Below are positions 40,269 to 48,884 of a stretch of DNA of 64,000 nt, in pieces. Every line of letters begins with the position of its first letter. Position 1 is the stretch's first letter. The notes under the pieces were generated by a model. The model saw only the letters and a list, made by a program, of their open reading frames with translations. It was not told the origin of the DNA and made no database searches. The position numbers and the translations under genes were made by a program. Origin of the DNA: Bog-473 sp963725895 (GTDB taxonomy: Bacteria > Actinomycetota > Acidimicrobiia > Acidimicrobiales > RAAP-2); NCBI GenBank assembly GCA_963725895.1, contig CAVSAJ010000001.1, positions 2,604,001 to 2,668,000 of the forward strand, written 5' to 3'.

Positions 40269-41195
40269 TCAGCCCCCTGCGGGCCGTGGCCCCGGCGCGG
40301 CGTCGGGACCTTCCTCGTTCGCCCGCATGGAGACCTCGCGCACGGCCTCATTGAAATCACCGAGCGCGGCGCCATCATCGGGATCGGGCACCGGCGCCCG
40401 CTCGTACGCGGGATCGCCCGGCAGCACGATGCGCATGCCATTGCCGTCGGGCACGACGCGCGGCTCGATCGCGGGAACCGCACTCGATGCGCGCTCGGCG
40501 GCATCGAGGAGCTCCCCGCTGCTGGCAAAGCGTCCGATGGCCTGGAGATTGCGAATGGTCGGGAAGATGATCTCGATCTCGCCGGCACGGTGACGGGCGA
40601 GCGCGTCATCGGGCGAGATCCATACGTCCGCGATGGTCTCGCCTGCATCGTGAGCGGCCTTCTGGCCTGGCGGTGCCGCCGCGACAAAGAAGCGAGTGTC
40701 GTAGCGCCTCGGCGCACCGCGTGGCGTCACCCAGTGCGCGAAGTAATGAATGTCACCCACGTTCAAGAGAAGCCCCTCGTCGCAGCACAGATCGAGGAAC
40801 CGGCGGGTGCCGGCGTTGACCGCGACGCGCTCGGCAGCAAAGCGGGCCTCCTCCGCAGGATCGCCGGCCAAGAGTGCGGGGCCGGCGTCCCGGCGCGCCA
40901 ACAGCAGGCCTGCTTCCTCGAACGTCTCGCGCACAACGGCGACCCAGTAGGCCAGCCCGCCGGAGGGAAAGCCCAACAGCGCGCTCGCCTCGGCGTCGCT
41001 CCTTCCAACGCAGCACGCCTCGGCTTCCACACCCCCGTCGAGGGGGTCGACCGCTCCCCCGGGAAATACGTACGCTCCGCCCACGAAGTCCGAGCGCAGG
41101 TTTCGGCGCACCATGAGCACCTCGAGCGTGCTCCGTCCGGTCGAGGCGGGCGCGTCGCGCACCAACATGACCGTCGCCGCCGGACGGATCTCCAC
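40269..41195 (-). CDS. Nudix hydrolase, CoA-diphosphatase-like (NUDT19 type)
   Basis: From GTG 41195 the protein runs 308 residues: VEIRPAATVMLVRD, then GGAYVFPGGAVDPLDGG and, after an insertion, RETFEEAGLLL, the two halves of a split Nudix box as in NUDT19/RP2-like proteins. A long spacer of this kind between GG and RETFEEAG is normal in that branch. The frame stays open to 41366, but the extra 57 residues are a Ser/Pro low-complexity run opposite a repetitive stretch and overlap the next gene's promoter, so I prefer the shorter start. Substrate could be acyl-CoA or a related nucleotide. Confidence 0.8.
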   Translation of the reverse strand: MEIRPAATVMLVRDAPASTGRSTLEVLMVRRNLRSDFVGGAYVFPGGAVDPLDGGVEAEACCVGRSDAEASALLGFPSGGLAYWVAVVRETFEEAGLLLARRDAGPALLAGDPAEEARFAAERVAVNAGTRRFLDLCCDEGLLLNVGDIHYFAHWVTPRGAPRRYDTRFFVAAAPPGQKAAHDAGETIADVWISPDDALARHRAGEIEIIFPTIRNLQAIGRFASSGELLDAAERASSAVPAIEPRVVPDGNGMRIVLPGDPAYERAPVPDPDDGAALGDFNEAVREVSMRANEEGPDAAPGPRPAGG

Positions 41196-41415
41196 CGACC
41201 CCGCGGCGGCGCGCGGTGCGGACGTCGACGATGAGGTCCGTGACGACCGAAGGGGCGAAGGCGAAGACGCGGGTGAGGGCGAAGACGAGGCGGAGGATGA
41301 AGACGGGGACGAGGGTGCCGACGAAGACGGGGATGAGGGTGCAGCCGATGGAGGCACGCCGCCCACGGTACCGGCAGGACGGGGCGGCGCCCCCGAAACG
41401 GGGGCACCCCTTCGC

Positions 41416-41421
41416 TAACCT
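41416..41421 (+). promoter_or_regulatory. -10 element before the DUF929 gene
   Basis: TAACCT lies ten bases before the ATG at 41432, without a ribosome-binding site, consistent with leaderless transcription. Confidence 0.4.
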
Positions 41422-41431
41422 GACCGAACTC

Positions 41432-42337
41432 ATGAGCCTGACCGCGAACGAGCCCGCGCCAGCGGCGAACGCCGTACGCCAGATCCCGCGCCGCTATCTC
41501 GCCCTCGGTCTGATCGTCGTCGCCATCATCCTGCTGGGAGCGCTCGTCATCGTGCGGGACATCTCGGGCCCGAGCAGCACCTCCACGGTGGAGACACTCA
41601 ACCCCGCGTCGTCATCGCTCATCAGTTCGATCGGCTCGGTGCCGGCGTCCGTCTACGACGCGGTGGGCGTCGATTCGCCGGCGAACCCCATCGCGGCGCC
41701 GCATCCCGCCGGTAACGGCACGACCCCGCTGTGGGAAGCGTCCGACAGCGACGGTGCGCCCAAGCCAGTCGTCTTCTTCTACGGCGCCGAGTTCGCGCCC
41801 TACGCTGCGGCCGAACGCTGGCCGCTCGTCCTGGCGCTGTCGCGCTTCGGGACCTTCACCCAGCTCGGCCTCATACAGTCCAGCGCGACAACCGCATTCG
41901 CCAACCTGTCGACGTTCACCTTTTGGCAGTCCACCTACTCGAGCAAATACCTGATTTTCGAGTCGGTGGAGCGCTACGGCTCCTTGGACCCAACGGGGGC
42001 GCGGTATCTCGGCCTCCAGAAGCCTGACGCCCGGCAGGCCGCGGCTGTCGCCAGCGCCGGCAGCGGCGCCACGACCTTCGCGTTCCTCGACGTGGCCAAC
42101 CGATGGGCGCTCTCGGGCGCCAGCTACTCCCCCACCGTGCTCGCCGGGCTCTCCCAGGGTCAGATCGCGGGCAACCTGACCACTCCGGCCGCCCCCCTGA
42201 CTCAGGCCGTCGTCGCGTCGGCCAACGAGATCACCGCGGCCATCTGCTCAGTCGACGGGGACCACCCAGCCATGGTCTGCGAGAGCAAGGGGGTCGTGGC
42301 GGCCGACGCCCTGCTGCGAATCGCGCCACCGGCGTAG
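41432..42337 (+). CDS. DUF929-family membrane-anchored thioredoxin-like protein
   Basis: The 301-residue protein has one N-terminal membrane anchor (YLALGLIVVAIILLGALVIV, about 22-42) and an exported domain. The segment VVFFYGAEFAPYAAAERWPL matches DUF929, a thioredoxin-fold family in which the CxxC active site is replaced; here the expected position reads EFAPYA with no cysteine pair, so a disulfide oxidoreductase activity is unlikely. Three cysteines near the C terminus (ICSVDGDHPAMVCES) might form a disulfide. Function is unknown. Confidence 0.75.
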   Translation: MSLTANEPAPAANAVRQIPRRYLALGLIVVAIILLGALVIVRDISGPSSTSTVETLNPASSSLISSIGSVPASVYDAVGVDSPANPIAAPHPAGNGTTPLWEASDSDGAPKPVVFFYGAEFAPYAAAERWPLVLALSRFGTFTQLGLIQSSATTAFANLSTFTFWQSTYSSKYLIFESVERYGSLDPTGARYLGLQKPDARQAAAVASAGSGATTFAFLDVANRWALSGASYSPTVLAGLSQGQIAGNLTTPAAPLTQAVVASANEITAAICSVDGDHPAMVCESKGVVAADALLRIAPPA

Positions 42338-42417
42338 ATACCCTTCGGCCCGGTCGCGGCACCGCGCTGGAGGGCGCCGCCTCAGGCGGGCACTGGCAGA
42401 GCAACTGGATCAGTGGG

Positions 42418-42675
42418 TCAGCTGGCGCGGCGGTCGAGCAGCAGCTTGCGCTCGACCTCGTTCATGCCACCCCAGATGCCATGCGGCTCGCGGATCCGGA
42501 TGGCGTAGTCGAGGCATTCGCAACGGACCCGGCATTGCTCGCAGATCGTCTTGGCCCGGACTTCGCGCGAGGCCTTCTCCTCCTTGCGCTCGGCGTGGGA
42601 CGGGGGGAAGAACACCGCAGCCTGCGGTCCCCGACACGCCGCCTTCAATTGCCACATCTCTGATCCCTGGCGCAT
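42418..42675 (-). CDS. whiB: WhiB-family [4Fe-4S] transcription factor
   Basis: The 85-residue protein carries the four WhiB cysteines: one in KAACRG and the trio ICEQCRVRCECLDY (C-x2-C-x5-C, with one additional cysteine inside), followed by the GIWGGMNEVERK turn and basic tail. WhiB proteins bind a redox- and NO-sensitive cluster and pair with the primary sigma factor. It is divergent from two Get3/ArsA-like genes, the same arrangement as mycobacterial whiB4 with Rv3679-Rv3680, so a WhiB4-like role in redox sensing is likely. The start is set at the ATG at 42675; a longer N terminus is possible. Confidence 0.9.
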   Translation of the reverse strand: MRQGSEMWQLKAACRGPQAAVFFPPSHAERKEEKASREVRAKTICEQCRVRCECLDYAIRIREPHGIWGGMNEVERKLLLDRRAS

Positions 42676-42800
42676 CACATCCCCCGACTCGGACCTTCGG
42701 AACACCCCCACGGTCAAGCTATCGCCGGGGGCGGTCAGCATTCAAGGGTCGCGACCAGGATCTTTGGACGACAAAGGGTCGGTCCGGCGAGGTCGGGAAC

Positions 42801-42806
42801 TACGCT
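42801..42806 (+). promoter_or_regulatory. -10 element before the first ArsA-like ATPase
   Basis: TACGCT lies nine bases before the ATG at 42816, with no ribosome-binding site, consistent with a leaderless transcript divergent from whiB. Confidence 0.45.
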
Positions 42807-42815
42807 CGGCCCCGC

Positions 42816-43808
42816 ATGGACGTGGAGACCTTCTGCGCACAGAGCCACGTCCTCGTCGTCGCGGGCAAGGGTGGCGTGGGCAAGACGACGATGAGCGCGG
42901 CCCTGGCCACCATGGCAGCCGGAGTCGGCAAATCCGTCCTCATCGTGGAGCTGGAGGGTAAGTCCGGCATCACCGCGGCTTTCGGGAAGGGCGAGGACCT
43001 GGGCTACGACGAGGTCGTGCTCGCGCCAGGGGCGAAGACCCTCCCGGGCGGCGGGGGCGTGCGCGGTGAGATCCGGGGCAGGCGGCTCACGCCCGACGAC
43101 GCCCTTATCGAGTACCTCGAGGACCACGGGCTGCGCCGGGTCTCCAAGCGCCTCGCCCGCTCCGGGGTGATCGACGTGGTCTCAACCGCCATCCCCGGCA
43201 TCCGCGATGTCCTCGTGCTGGGCAAGGTCAAGCAGCTCGAACGCGAGCGGGCTGCCGACCTGATCGTGGTCGACGCACCCGCGACCGGCCACGCCATCAC
43301 CTTCTTGACCTCGCCCAGTGGCCTGGTCAACGCGGCGCGCGGCGGCCCACTGCGGGCGCAGGCCCAAGACGTCGTCGACCTGCTGAGCGATCCCTCCCGC
43401 TGCCGGGTTCTGCTCGTGACACTGCCGGAGGAATTGCCGGTCTCGGAAACGATCGAGTCGGCCTACACGTTGGAGGACAAGGCGGGCGTGCAGCTCGGCC
43501 CTGTGATCGTCAACGCCTGCGACCCCGACCCAGTGGGGCTGGAACGGCCCGCCGCGGAGGTCGCGGCGGCCGCGGGCGCTGCGGTCGGCCCGGCGCACCT
43601 GGACGCGCTGGAGGCGGCACGGCGCTTCCGTCTCGCCCGCCATGCCGTCTCCACCGAGCAGCTCGATCGCCTCCGGCGCGAGCTGCCGCTTCCCCATCTC
43701 CTCGTCCCGGCCCTCGGCGCCGAGTCAATCGGTCCCGACGAGACGCGAACCCTGGCCGCCGCTCTGGCGGGCTCGGTGCGTTCGCTGGTCACCGAAGGCG
43801 CTGCGTGA
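42816..43808 (+). CDS. bagA: Get3/ArsA-like ATPase, BagA-type
   Basis: The 330-residue ATPase has a deviant Walker A motif AGKGGVGKTT with the signature lysine, the switch II region VVDAPATGH, and LEGKSGITAAF after the second strand. It resembles the mycobacterial ArsA/Get3-like protein of the whiB4 locus. These form an A-B pair implicated in handling tail-anchored or membrane proteins and in carbon metabolism. The stop overlaps the next gene (GTGA), so the pair is co-translated. Confidence 0.87.
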   Translation: MDVETFCAQSHVLVVAGKGGVGKTTMSAALATMAAGVGKSVLIVELEGKSGITAAFGKGEDLGYDEVVLAPGAKTLPGGGGVRGEIRGRRLTPDDALIEYLEDHGLRRVSKRLARSGVIDVVSTAIPGIRDVLVLGKVKQLERERAADLIVVDAPATGHAITFLTSPSGLVNAARGGPLRAQAQDVVDLLSDPSRCRVLLVTLPEELPVSETIESAYTLEDKAGVQLGPVIVNACDPDPVGLERPAAEVAAAAGAAVGPAHLDALEAARRFRLARHAVSTEQLDRLRRELPLPHLLVPALGAESIGPDETRTLAAALAGSVRSLVTEGAA

Positions 43809-44920
43809 GCACTGCCGTCACGAAGCCTGGCTCCCTCGAGGACCTCATGCGCACACGGGAGGTCGTGATCTGCTGCGGGTCTGGCGGTGTGGGAAAGACG
43901 ACCGTCTCGGCAACTTTCGCGCTGGCGGCGGCACGGGCCGGTCGCCGCTCGTGCGTCGTCACGGTCGACCCCGCGCGCCGGCTGGCCGACGCCCTCGGCG
44001 TGGAGTCGCTGCCCAACACGCCGACGGAGGTCCAGGGCGACTGGCCGGGCCACCTCCATGCGCTCATGCTCGACTCGAAGGGGACTTTCGATGACCTGGT
44101 GCGCCGTTACGCCCGCACGCCCGAACAGGCGGAGTCGATCCTGGAGAACCGGCTCTACCAGAATCTCGCCGGCGCGCTGTCCGGCACGCAGGAGTACATG
44201 GCCATGGAGAAGCTCTACGAGCTGGTCCACTCCAACGAGTTCGACGTCGTCGTCGTCGACACGCCGCCGACCCGAAACGCGCTCGACCTGCTCGACGCGC
44301 CCCGCCGGCTGACCCGCTTCCTCGAGAACCGCATCTTTCGCGCCCTGATGGTCCCGACGCGTGTGGGGTTACGCGCCGTGACCGTGGCCACCCAGGCGCT
44401 GCTCAAGACCATCGCGCGGGTCGCCGGCGCCGAGATCGTCCAGGACGCGGTGTCCTTCTTCCAGGCCTTCGAGGGCATGGAGGACGGCTTCCGAAGCCGC
44501 GCCACCGCAGTCCACGAGCTGCTGGCGGACCCCGCCACCGCATACATCTTGGTCACCTCCGCGCGGCCCGACGCCGTCGCCGAAGCCGGCTTCTTCGCCG
44601 ACAAGCTGGCGGAACGGGAAGTCGCGGTGGCGGCGCTCGTCGTCAACCGGATCGCGCCGGCGTTCGGAGACGGTTCCCGAGACGGTGCGGCCGAGGGGGG
44701 TCGGGGCGGGCGGCCCGCTGACGAACGCGTCGTCGCGGGGATGGAGGCGCTCGAGGCGAACCTCGCCGAGCTGAACGCGGTGGCGACCCGAGAAGAGGAG
44801 GCCTTTGGCGGTCTGGCCGCCAAGATCTCCCCCGCTCCGGTCGGACGGATTCCGCTCTTCGGCGAGGACGTCCACGAGCTGACCGGGCTCCGGCGCGCCG
44901 CCGACAGCCTCTTTGGCTGA
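43805..44920 (+). CDS. bagB: Get3/ArsA-like ATPase, BagB-type
   Basis: The 371-residue partner begins at GTG. Its P-loop reads CGSGGVGKTTV: the first lysine of the deviant Walker A (KGGxGK) is replaced by serine, as in the mycobacterial second subunit, where the loop is CGAGGVGKTT. It therefore cannot supply the trans-acting signature lysine and probably works with BagA as a heterodimer. Other motifs are VVVTVDPARRLADALG-like DPARRLADAL, GTQEYMAMEKLYEL and VVVDTPPTRNALDLLDAP, diagnostic of this subfamily. Confidence 0.87.
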   Translation: MSTAVTKPGSLEDLMRTREVVICCGSGGVGKTTVSATFALAAARAGRRSCVVTVDPARRLADALGVESLPNTPTEVQGDWPGHLHALMLDSKGTFDDLVRRYARTPEQAESILENRLYQNLAGALSGTQEYMAMEKLYELVHSNEFDVVVVDTPPTRNALDLLDAPRRLTRFLENRIFRALMVPTRVGLRAVTVATQALLKTIARVAGAEIVQDAVSFFQAFEGMEDGFRSRATAVHELLADPATAYILVTSARPDAVAEAGFFADKLAEREVAVAALVVNRIAPAFGDGSRDGAAEGGRGGRPADERVVAGMEALEANLAELNAVATREEEAFGGLAAKISPAPVGRIPLFGEDVHELTGLRRAADSLFG

Positions 44921-44957
44921 CCCAGGGCGCCGGTATGGCCCTATTGGATGGGTCCGG

Positions 44958-44963
44958 TAGTCT
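44958..44963 (+). promoter_or_regulatory. -10 element before the receiver protein
   Basis: TAGTCT ends seven bases before the GTG at 44971, again a leaderless layout. Confidence 0.45.
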
Positions 44964-44970
44964 CCCGTTC

Positions 44971-45423
44971 GTGCGGACCATCCTGGTCGCGAGCGACGCG
45001 CCGACGTTGCGCCGCGAAGTCGAAGCGGTCATCAGCGGCCCCGACGTCGAGGTGCACGCGGTGACCTCCGGACCCGAGGTCGTGGCCTTCATCGCCGAGG
45101 ACCCGCCCGATCTGGTCATCGTGGACATGCAGATGGGCAACATGGGGGGCATGGCGGTCACCCTGGAGCTCCGCCTCGAGGAGTCCTATGACGCGGTCAT
45201 CCACATCCCGGTGTTGATGTTGCTCGACCGCAGACCTGACGTCTTCCTCGCTCGGCGTTCGGGTGCCGAGGGCTGGCTGGTCAAGCCGCTCGACCCGCTG
45301 CGGCTCCGCCGTGCTGTCAACGCGCTGCTCGACGATGGAACATTCACCGACGACTCCTTCACGCCAGTGCCGGTGCTGGTCGGCGCCGAACCCCAGCTCC
45401 CGGCGAGGCCCGAGACCACCTGA
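44971..45423 (+). CDS. Single-domain response regulator receiver
   Basis: The 150-residue protein consists of a CheY-like receiver (VRTILVASDAPTLRREVEAV; phospho-acceptor in LVIVDMQMGNMGG; lysine in GWLVKPLDPLRL) followed by a 25-residue tail. The first acidic pocket is reduced to SDAP, so metal binding may be weaker than usual. There is no output domain or adjacent kinase. It may titrate phosphate or act through protein contacts. Confidence 0.85.
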   Translation: MRTILVASDAPTLRREVEAVISGPDVEVHAVTSGPEVVAFIAEDPPDLVIVDMQMGNMGGMAVTLELRLEESYDAVIHIPVLMLLDRRPDVFLARRSGAEGWLVKPLDPLRLRRAVNALLDDGTFTDDSFTPVPVLVGAEPQLPARPETT

Positions 45424-45479
45424 CACCGGCACCTCGTGTCGCACCGCCGGGACGCGCCCGACTGCAACCACCCGAAGCA

Positions 45480-46493
45480 GTGAGACGATCGCGCCGACCC
45501 TGGCGTCGCGACTCCACGGCGACGAGCGCCGGCGGAGGGGGCAACGGCGAGGGGGCAGGCCGCCAGTCACCCGAGGCGGAGGCTTCCGAGCAGGAGCGCA
45601 TCATCACCGAGGCGCTGGCCGATCTCCGGGACATGGACGTGCGCGAGGTGATGACCCCCCGGGTCGACGTCACCTATCTGACGATCCCGGTGCATGCAGA
45701 GGACATCGCGCGGGCCGTACGCACTTCGGGTCACAGCTGCTTCCCCGTCGTGCACGACGATCTCGACGACCTCGTCGGGATCTTGTTCGTCAACGACATC
45801 TTCCGGACGGGCGCTCGCCGCGCTGCGCGCACTGGCGCGACGGACCCCGGTGGTGCTGAGGGGGGTGGCGACACCGGCGGTGCTGCGGGCGGTGCGGGCG
45901 GTGCGACGGAGCCCGATCGGGCGCGCGACACGACTGACCCCAGCCCGCTGGAGATCTCGCGCAAGGTGCGCCAGCCGTACCTCCTGCCCGAATCCCTCAA
46001 GGTGCTCGAAGCCTTGGCCGACATGCGCAAACACCGCCGGGCCGTGGCGCTGGTGGTCGACGAGTACGGCGGGGTCGCGGGCCTGCTCACGGTCAAGGAC
46101 CTGCTGGAACCGTTGGTAGGGGACCTGCACGACGAGTTCGACGAAGAAGAGGAGGCGCACATCGTGCGCGTCGACAACACACGGTGGCTCATTGACGGGC
46201 AGACCAATGTCGACGACGTACGGGATCGCCTGGGGATCGAAATACCCGAAGGGGAGTACGTCACGCTCGGTGGCTTGCTCTTCGAGCGCTTCGGCCACAT
46301 CCCCGTCGAAGGCGAAGAGGTCCGCGTCGGCGACTGGGACCTGAAAGTGGCGGAGATGGACAAGCGTCGGGTGGCCCAGGTCGTCGCGACCTTCGCCGGA
46401 CCCGGGCCCGGCGAGGAGGCACCGGGAGCGAACGGAGCAGCCAGCACGGCGAACAGCCCGTCGTCCAACGGCAGCGGGGAGGGCGGCGAGTAA
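45480..46493 (+). CDS. CorC/HlyC-type CBS-domain protein
   Basis: The 337-residue protein, from GTG 45480, has a CBS pair beginning VREVMTPRVDVTYL and KHRRAVALVVDEYGGVAGLLT, then the CorC_HlyC domain (GEYVTLGGLLFERFGHIPVEGEEV). A Gly-rich insert of about 45 residues separates the CBS repeats. It lacks the CNNM membrane domain of full-length transporters, so it is of the soluble CorC type, linked to magnesium/cobalt efflux or to rRNA-maturation operons in other bacteria. Confidence 0.85.
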   Translation: MRRSRRPWRRDSTATSAGGGGNGEGAGRQSPEAEASEQERIITEALADLRDMDVREVMTPRVDVTYLTIPVHAEDIARAVRTSGHSCFPVVHDDLDDLVGILFVNDIFRTGARRAARTGATDPGGAEGGGDTGGAAGGAGGATEPDRARDTTDPSPLEISRKVRQPYLLPESLKVLEALADMRKHRRAVALVVDEYGGVAGLLTVKDLLEPLVGDLHDEFDEEEEAHIVRVDNTRWLIDGQTNVDDVRDRLGIEIPEGEYVTLGGLLFERFGHIPVEGEEVRVGDWDLKVAEMDKRRVAQVVATFAGPGPGEEAPGANGAASTANSPSSNGSGEGGE

Positions 46494-46527
46494 GGCGCGG
46501 TAGTCTGGCGCGCTACTCCCACGGGAT

Positions 46528-47820
46528 TCAGCGGGGAGTGGACGGGCTGTGGCGCAGCTTGGTTAGCGCGCTGCGTTCGGGACGCAGAGGTCCCCGGTTC
46601 AAATCCGGGCAGCCCGACTCAAAGTCCTGGTCAGGGCCTCGGGATTCCGGAGCGTCCGAGCCCTCGGAAGGATTGGCGCGGAAGTGGCGCGGAGATTTCG
46701 TGCCTGAGACTCTTTTGGATTTTTCTCCGAAGAAGCGCTCGCCAATCACGTCCGCTGCGGCCCGATCTATTGACGCCGGAGCGGAGGCGTAGACGGACAG
46801 TGTCGTCCTCGGGTCGGCATGGCCGAGTCGGGTCTGCGCCGTCTTCACGTCGATGCCTTCGACGACGAGCGTGGTGGCGTTCAGTCGGCGCAGATCGTGG
46901 AAGCCGGCACCGGCACAGCCGGCGGCAGAGACGGCCGGGAGCCAGACCCGGCGGCGCCAGTTCGAATAGCGCAACGGCCCACCCTCCTCGTCGGTGAAGA
47001 CGAGCTCGTCGGTGTCGTCCTGGGTGAACCCGGCCTGCTCGAGGTGGGCCGACAGCATGGCGACGATGACCTTGGGCATGAACATGGTGCGCTGGCCCGC
47101 CTTCGACTTGGGCGGGCCGAAGACATTGCGGCCACCGGTCCCCCGGACGAGCGCCTCGGCCACCGCAAGCCGTCCGGCGTCGAGATCGAGTCGGCCGACC
47201 CGAAGGGCGGCCACCTCGGACCAGCGCAGGCCGAGCGCCGCACCGATCCAGATCATCGGGCGGTACTCCTCGGACACGCGGGCGGCGATACCGGCGACGT
47301 CTTCGGGGGTCAGGTCGAAGCGACGAGTTCCCTCGACCGGCGGGAGGTTGACATTGCGACACGGGTTCCGGGCCAACCAGTCGTTGCGCACGGCGTACCC
47401 GAACATGACTCGCACGACCTCATAGTTCCGCTTGACTGTCCGGGGAGCGTGCTCGGCCCGCCAGGAGTTGACCAGCCGCTGCATGTCCCGGGGCCCGACC
47501 CGCTCGATCCGAAGCTCGCCGATCGCCGGGAGCACGTGGAGGCGGAGGGTCAACTCCTCGCGGGCGGTGGTCGACTCCCGCTTGTTCGGGTTGGAGGTGG
47601 TCCACTCCTGGGCCAGCTCGGACACCTTGAGACGACCGGCCCACGGGTCGATCCACACCCCCCGGCGGATGTCGGTCTCGATTGCGGAGAGGAAAGCCCG
47701 GGCGTCGCCCTTGTTGGTGAAGCTCGTCGGTGCGACATGGCGGCGGCCGTTGTGCCAGTAGCTGGCCTCGTAGAGCCGGCCCCGCTGGCGCACGCTCCCG
47801 AACGGGCGAGTCGACGGCAC
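46528..47820 (-). CDS. int: Tyrosine-recombinase integrase
   Basis: The 430-residue integrase has an N-terminal arm-binding region (FGSVRQRGRLYEASYWHNG), a SAM-like core-binding domain, and a catalytic domain with the first arginine in GLRWSEV, the H-x-x-R box in GFHDLRRLN, LGHADPRTTLSVY, and the nucleophile tyrosine in SVYA. The last ~28 residues (SGCPDLNRGPLRPERSALTK onward) are read from the antisense strand of tRNA-Pro. The real C terminus therefore changes when the element excises. It is oriented toward attL. Confidence 0.93.
   Translation of the reverse strand: MPSTRPFGSVRQRGRLYEASYWHNGRRHVAPTSFTNKGDARAFLSAIETDIRRGVWIDPWAGRLKVSELAQEWTTSNPNKRESTTAREELTLRLHVLPAIGELRIERVGPRDMQRLVNSWRAEHAPRTVKRNYEVVRVMFGYAVRNDWLARNPCRNVNLPPVEGTRRFDLTPEDVAGIAARVSEEYRPMIWIGAALGLRWSEVAALRVGRLDLDAGRLAVAEALVRGTGGRNVFGPPKSKAGQRTMFMPKVIVAMLSAHLEQAGFTQDDTDELVFTDEEGGPLRYSNWRRRVWLPAVSAAGCAGAGFHDLRRLNATTLVVEGIDVKTAQTRLGHADPRTTLSVYASAPASIDRAAADVIGERFFGEKSKRVSGTKSPRHFRANPSEGSDAPESRGPDQDFESGCPDLNRGPLRPERSALTKLRHSPSTPR
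46543..46617 (+). tRNA. tRNA-Pro (anticodon CGG), integration target
   Basis: The cloverleaf has acceptor CGGGCTG paired with CAGCCCG, D arm GCGC/GCGC, anticodon stem CTGCG/CGCAG around TTCGGGA (anticodon CGG), and T arm CCCGG-TTCAAAT-CCGGG. CCA is not encoded (ACTC follows). A TAGTCT -10 element lies at 46501-46506. Its 3' half forms the left attachment site of the element that follows, and the host gene remains whole. Confidence 0.95.
46592..46635. repeat. attL candidate in the 3' end of tRNA-Pro
   Basis: The tract from the T arm through the downstream flank (TTCAAATCC, GGCAGCCCGACTC, CCTGGTCAGG) recurs at 63731-63774 with scattered mismatches. The integrase gene adjoins it directly, the typical layout for a tRNA-targeting tyrosine recombinase. 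Confidence 0.7.
46674..46693. repeat. Paired TGGCGCGGA direct repeats inside the left end
   Basis: TGGCGCGGA occurs at 46674-46682 and again at 46685-46693, an 11-bp period. The same pair with the same period occurs at 63634-63653 near the right end. Such paired repeats close to both att sites are what arm-type integrase-binding sites look like. The left copy lies inside the int coding region. Confidence 0.5.
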
Positions 47821-47848
47821 CGGCTACACCCCCTTCAAGAAACGACCA

Positions 47849-48250
47849 CTACCCGGCACGACGGTTCTCCGACTCACCGAGTCGTGACGCTCGCAGTGCG
47901 TCTCTCGGCGGCACGACGGCGACCCGGTGGTCGTCGACCCAGTGCTCCACCGCATGCGCATCGAAGCGGACGAAGCGACCGACCTTGACGATGGGGATCC
48001 GCCGCTCGGCCACCAACCGACGTACGTGACGAAGGCTCGTCCCCAGTCGGCACGCAACCTGGTCCATCGTGAGGAGTGCCGACGGCGGACACTGCTCGCC
48101 GCATTCGGCACAGCGCAGGGAACGGAAGGAGTGCCGAGAGGGACGGCCGGCGAGGGCACGGCCTCTGGGCCGGCCCTCGCCGTCGGGCGCCTGTCGGCGC
48201 CCTCCCTCCCGCTCGGTACCGGTGGTGCGGTCGTGACGCTCGCTGCTCAC
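47849..48250 (-). CDS. xis: Excisionase-like helix-turn-helix protein
   Basis: The 133-residue protein starts at GTG with GGGGGTT upstream. Its C-terminal half is an excisionase/MerR-type winged helix (LLTMDQVACRLGTSLRHVRR, then ERRIPIVKVGRFVRFDAHAV). Before it lies a possible zinc knuckle, RCAECGEQCP. It sits 28 bases upstream of int in the same direction, as xis does in pSAM2-like elements, and probably directs excision. Confidence 0.8.
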   Translation of the reverse strand: MSSERHDRTTGTEREGGRRQAPDGEGRPRGRALAGRPSRHSFRSLRCAECGEQCPPSALLTMDQVACRLGTSLRHVRRLVAERRIPIVKVGRFVRFDAHAVEHWVDDHRVAVVPPRDALRASRLGESENRRAG

Positions 48251-48884
48251 CGGAACCCCCTTTCTGCTCGACGGCGCTGGACCCGCTCGGCGAAGGTGAT
48301 GCGGCGCACGGCTTCGTCGTTGGCCACGGCGTCGAGGAGCTCCCCGAATGTGTCGTCGATGTCGGAGGTCCCCCTCACAACGGCGAAGGCGACGAGGTAC
48401 CCGACGAGGGCGGGCATGAGGTTGCGAAGGAGGGTGGCCCGTTTGCGCTCGCGGATGAACCGCAGCTCCGTGGCGGCCGTGGGCGAGTGATGCCGCCTGC
48501 ACGGCATGCCAACGAAGATCGACCGGCCACCGAGAACGGTTGGAGTCCGCACTCGGAGAGCGCAAGGTGAGCCACTCCCCTGTGCAATAGGCCCAAAGCG
48601 ACGGCAGGGCGGCCAGCACGGCCTCCGGGCGGAACAGCTCGAGGTCGCTCAGGGCGGGCCGCCCGACTTCGAACTCGATCCGCCACACCTGGGTCCCCGG
48701 GGTATGACGGTCGCCCCAGACGAGCTCCCACCAGTCGGTGCTTTTGAGGGCCATTTCGGCCGTCTTGTCGTAGAGGCGGGCGCTGATGCGCTGGGTCCGT
48801 CTCGAACCAAATACGAAGCCGGTCACGGTGTTGGCGTTCTCGTAAGTCGTGCAGCCGTCGCCCCGGCACACGAACGCACTGCGG

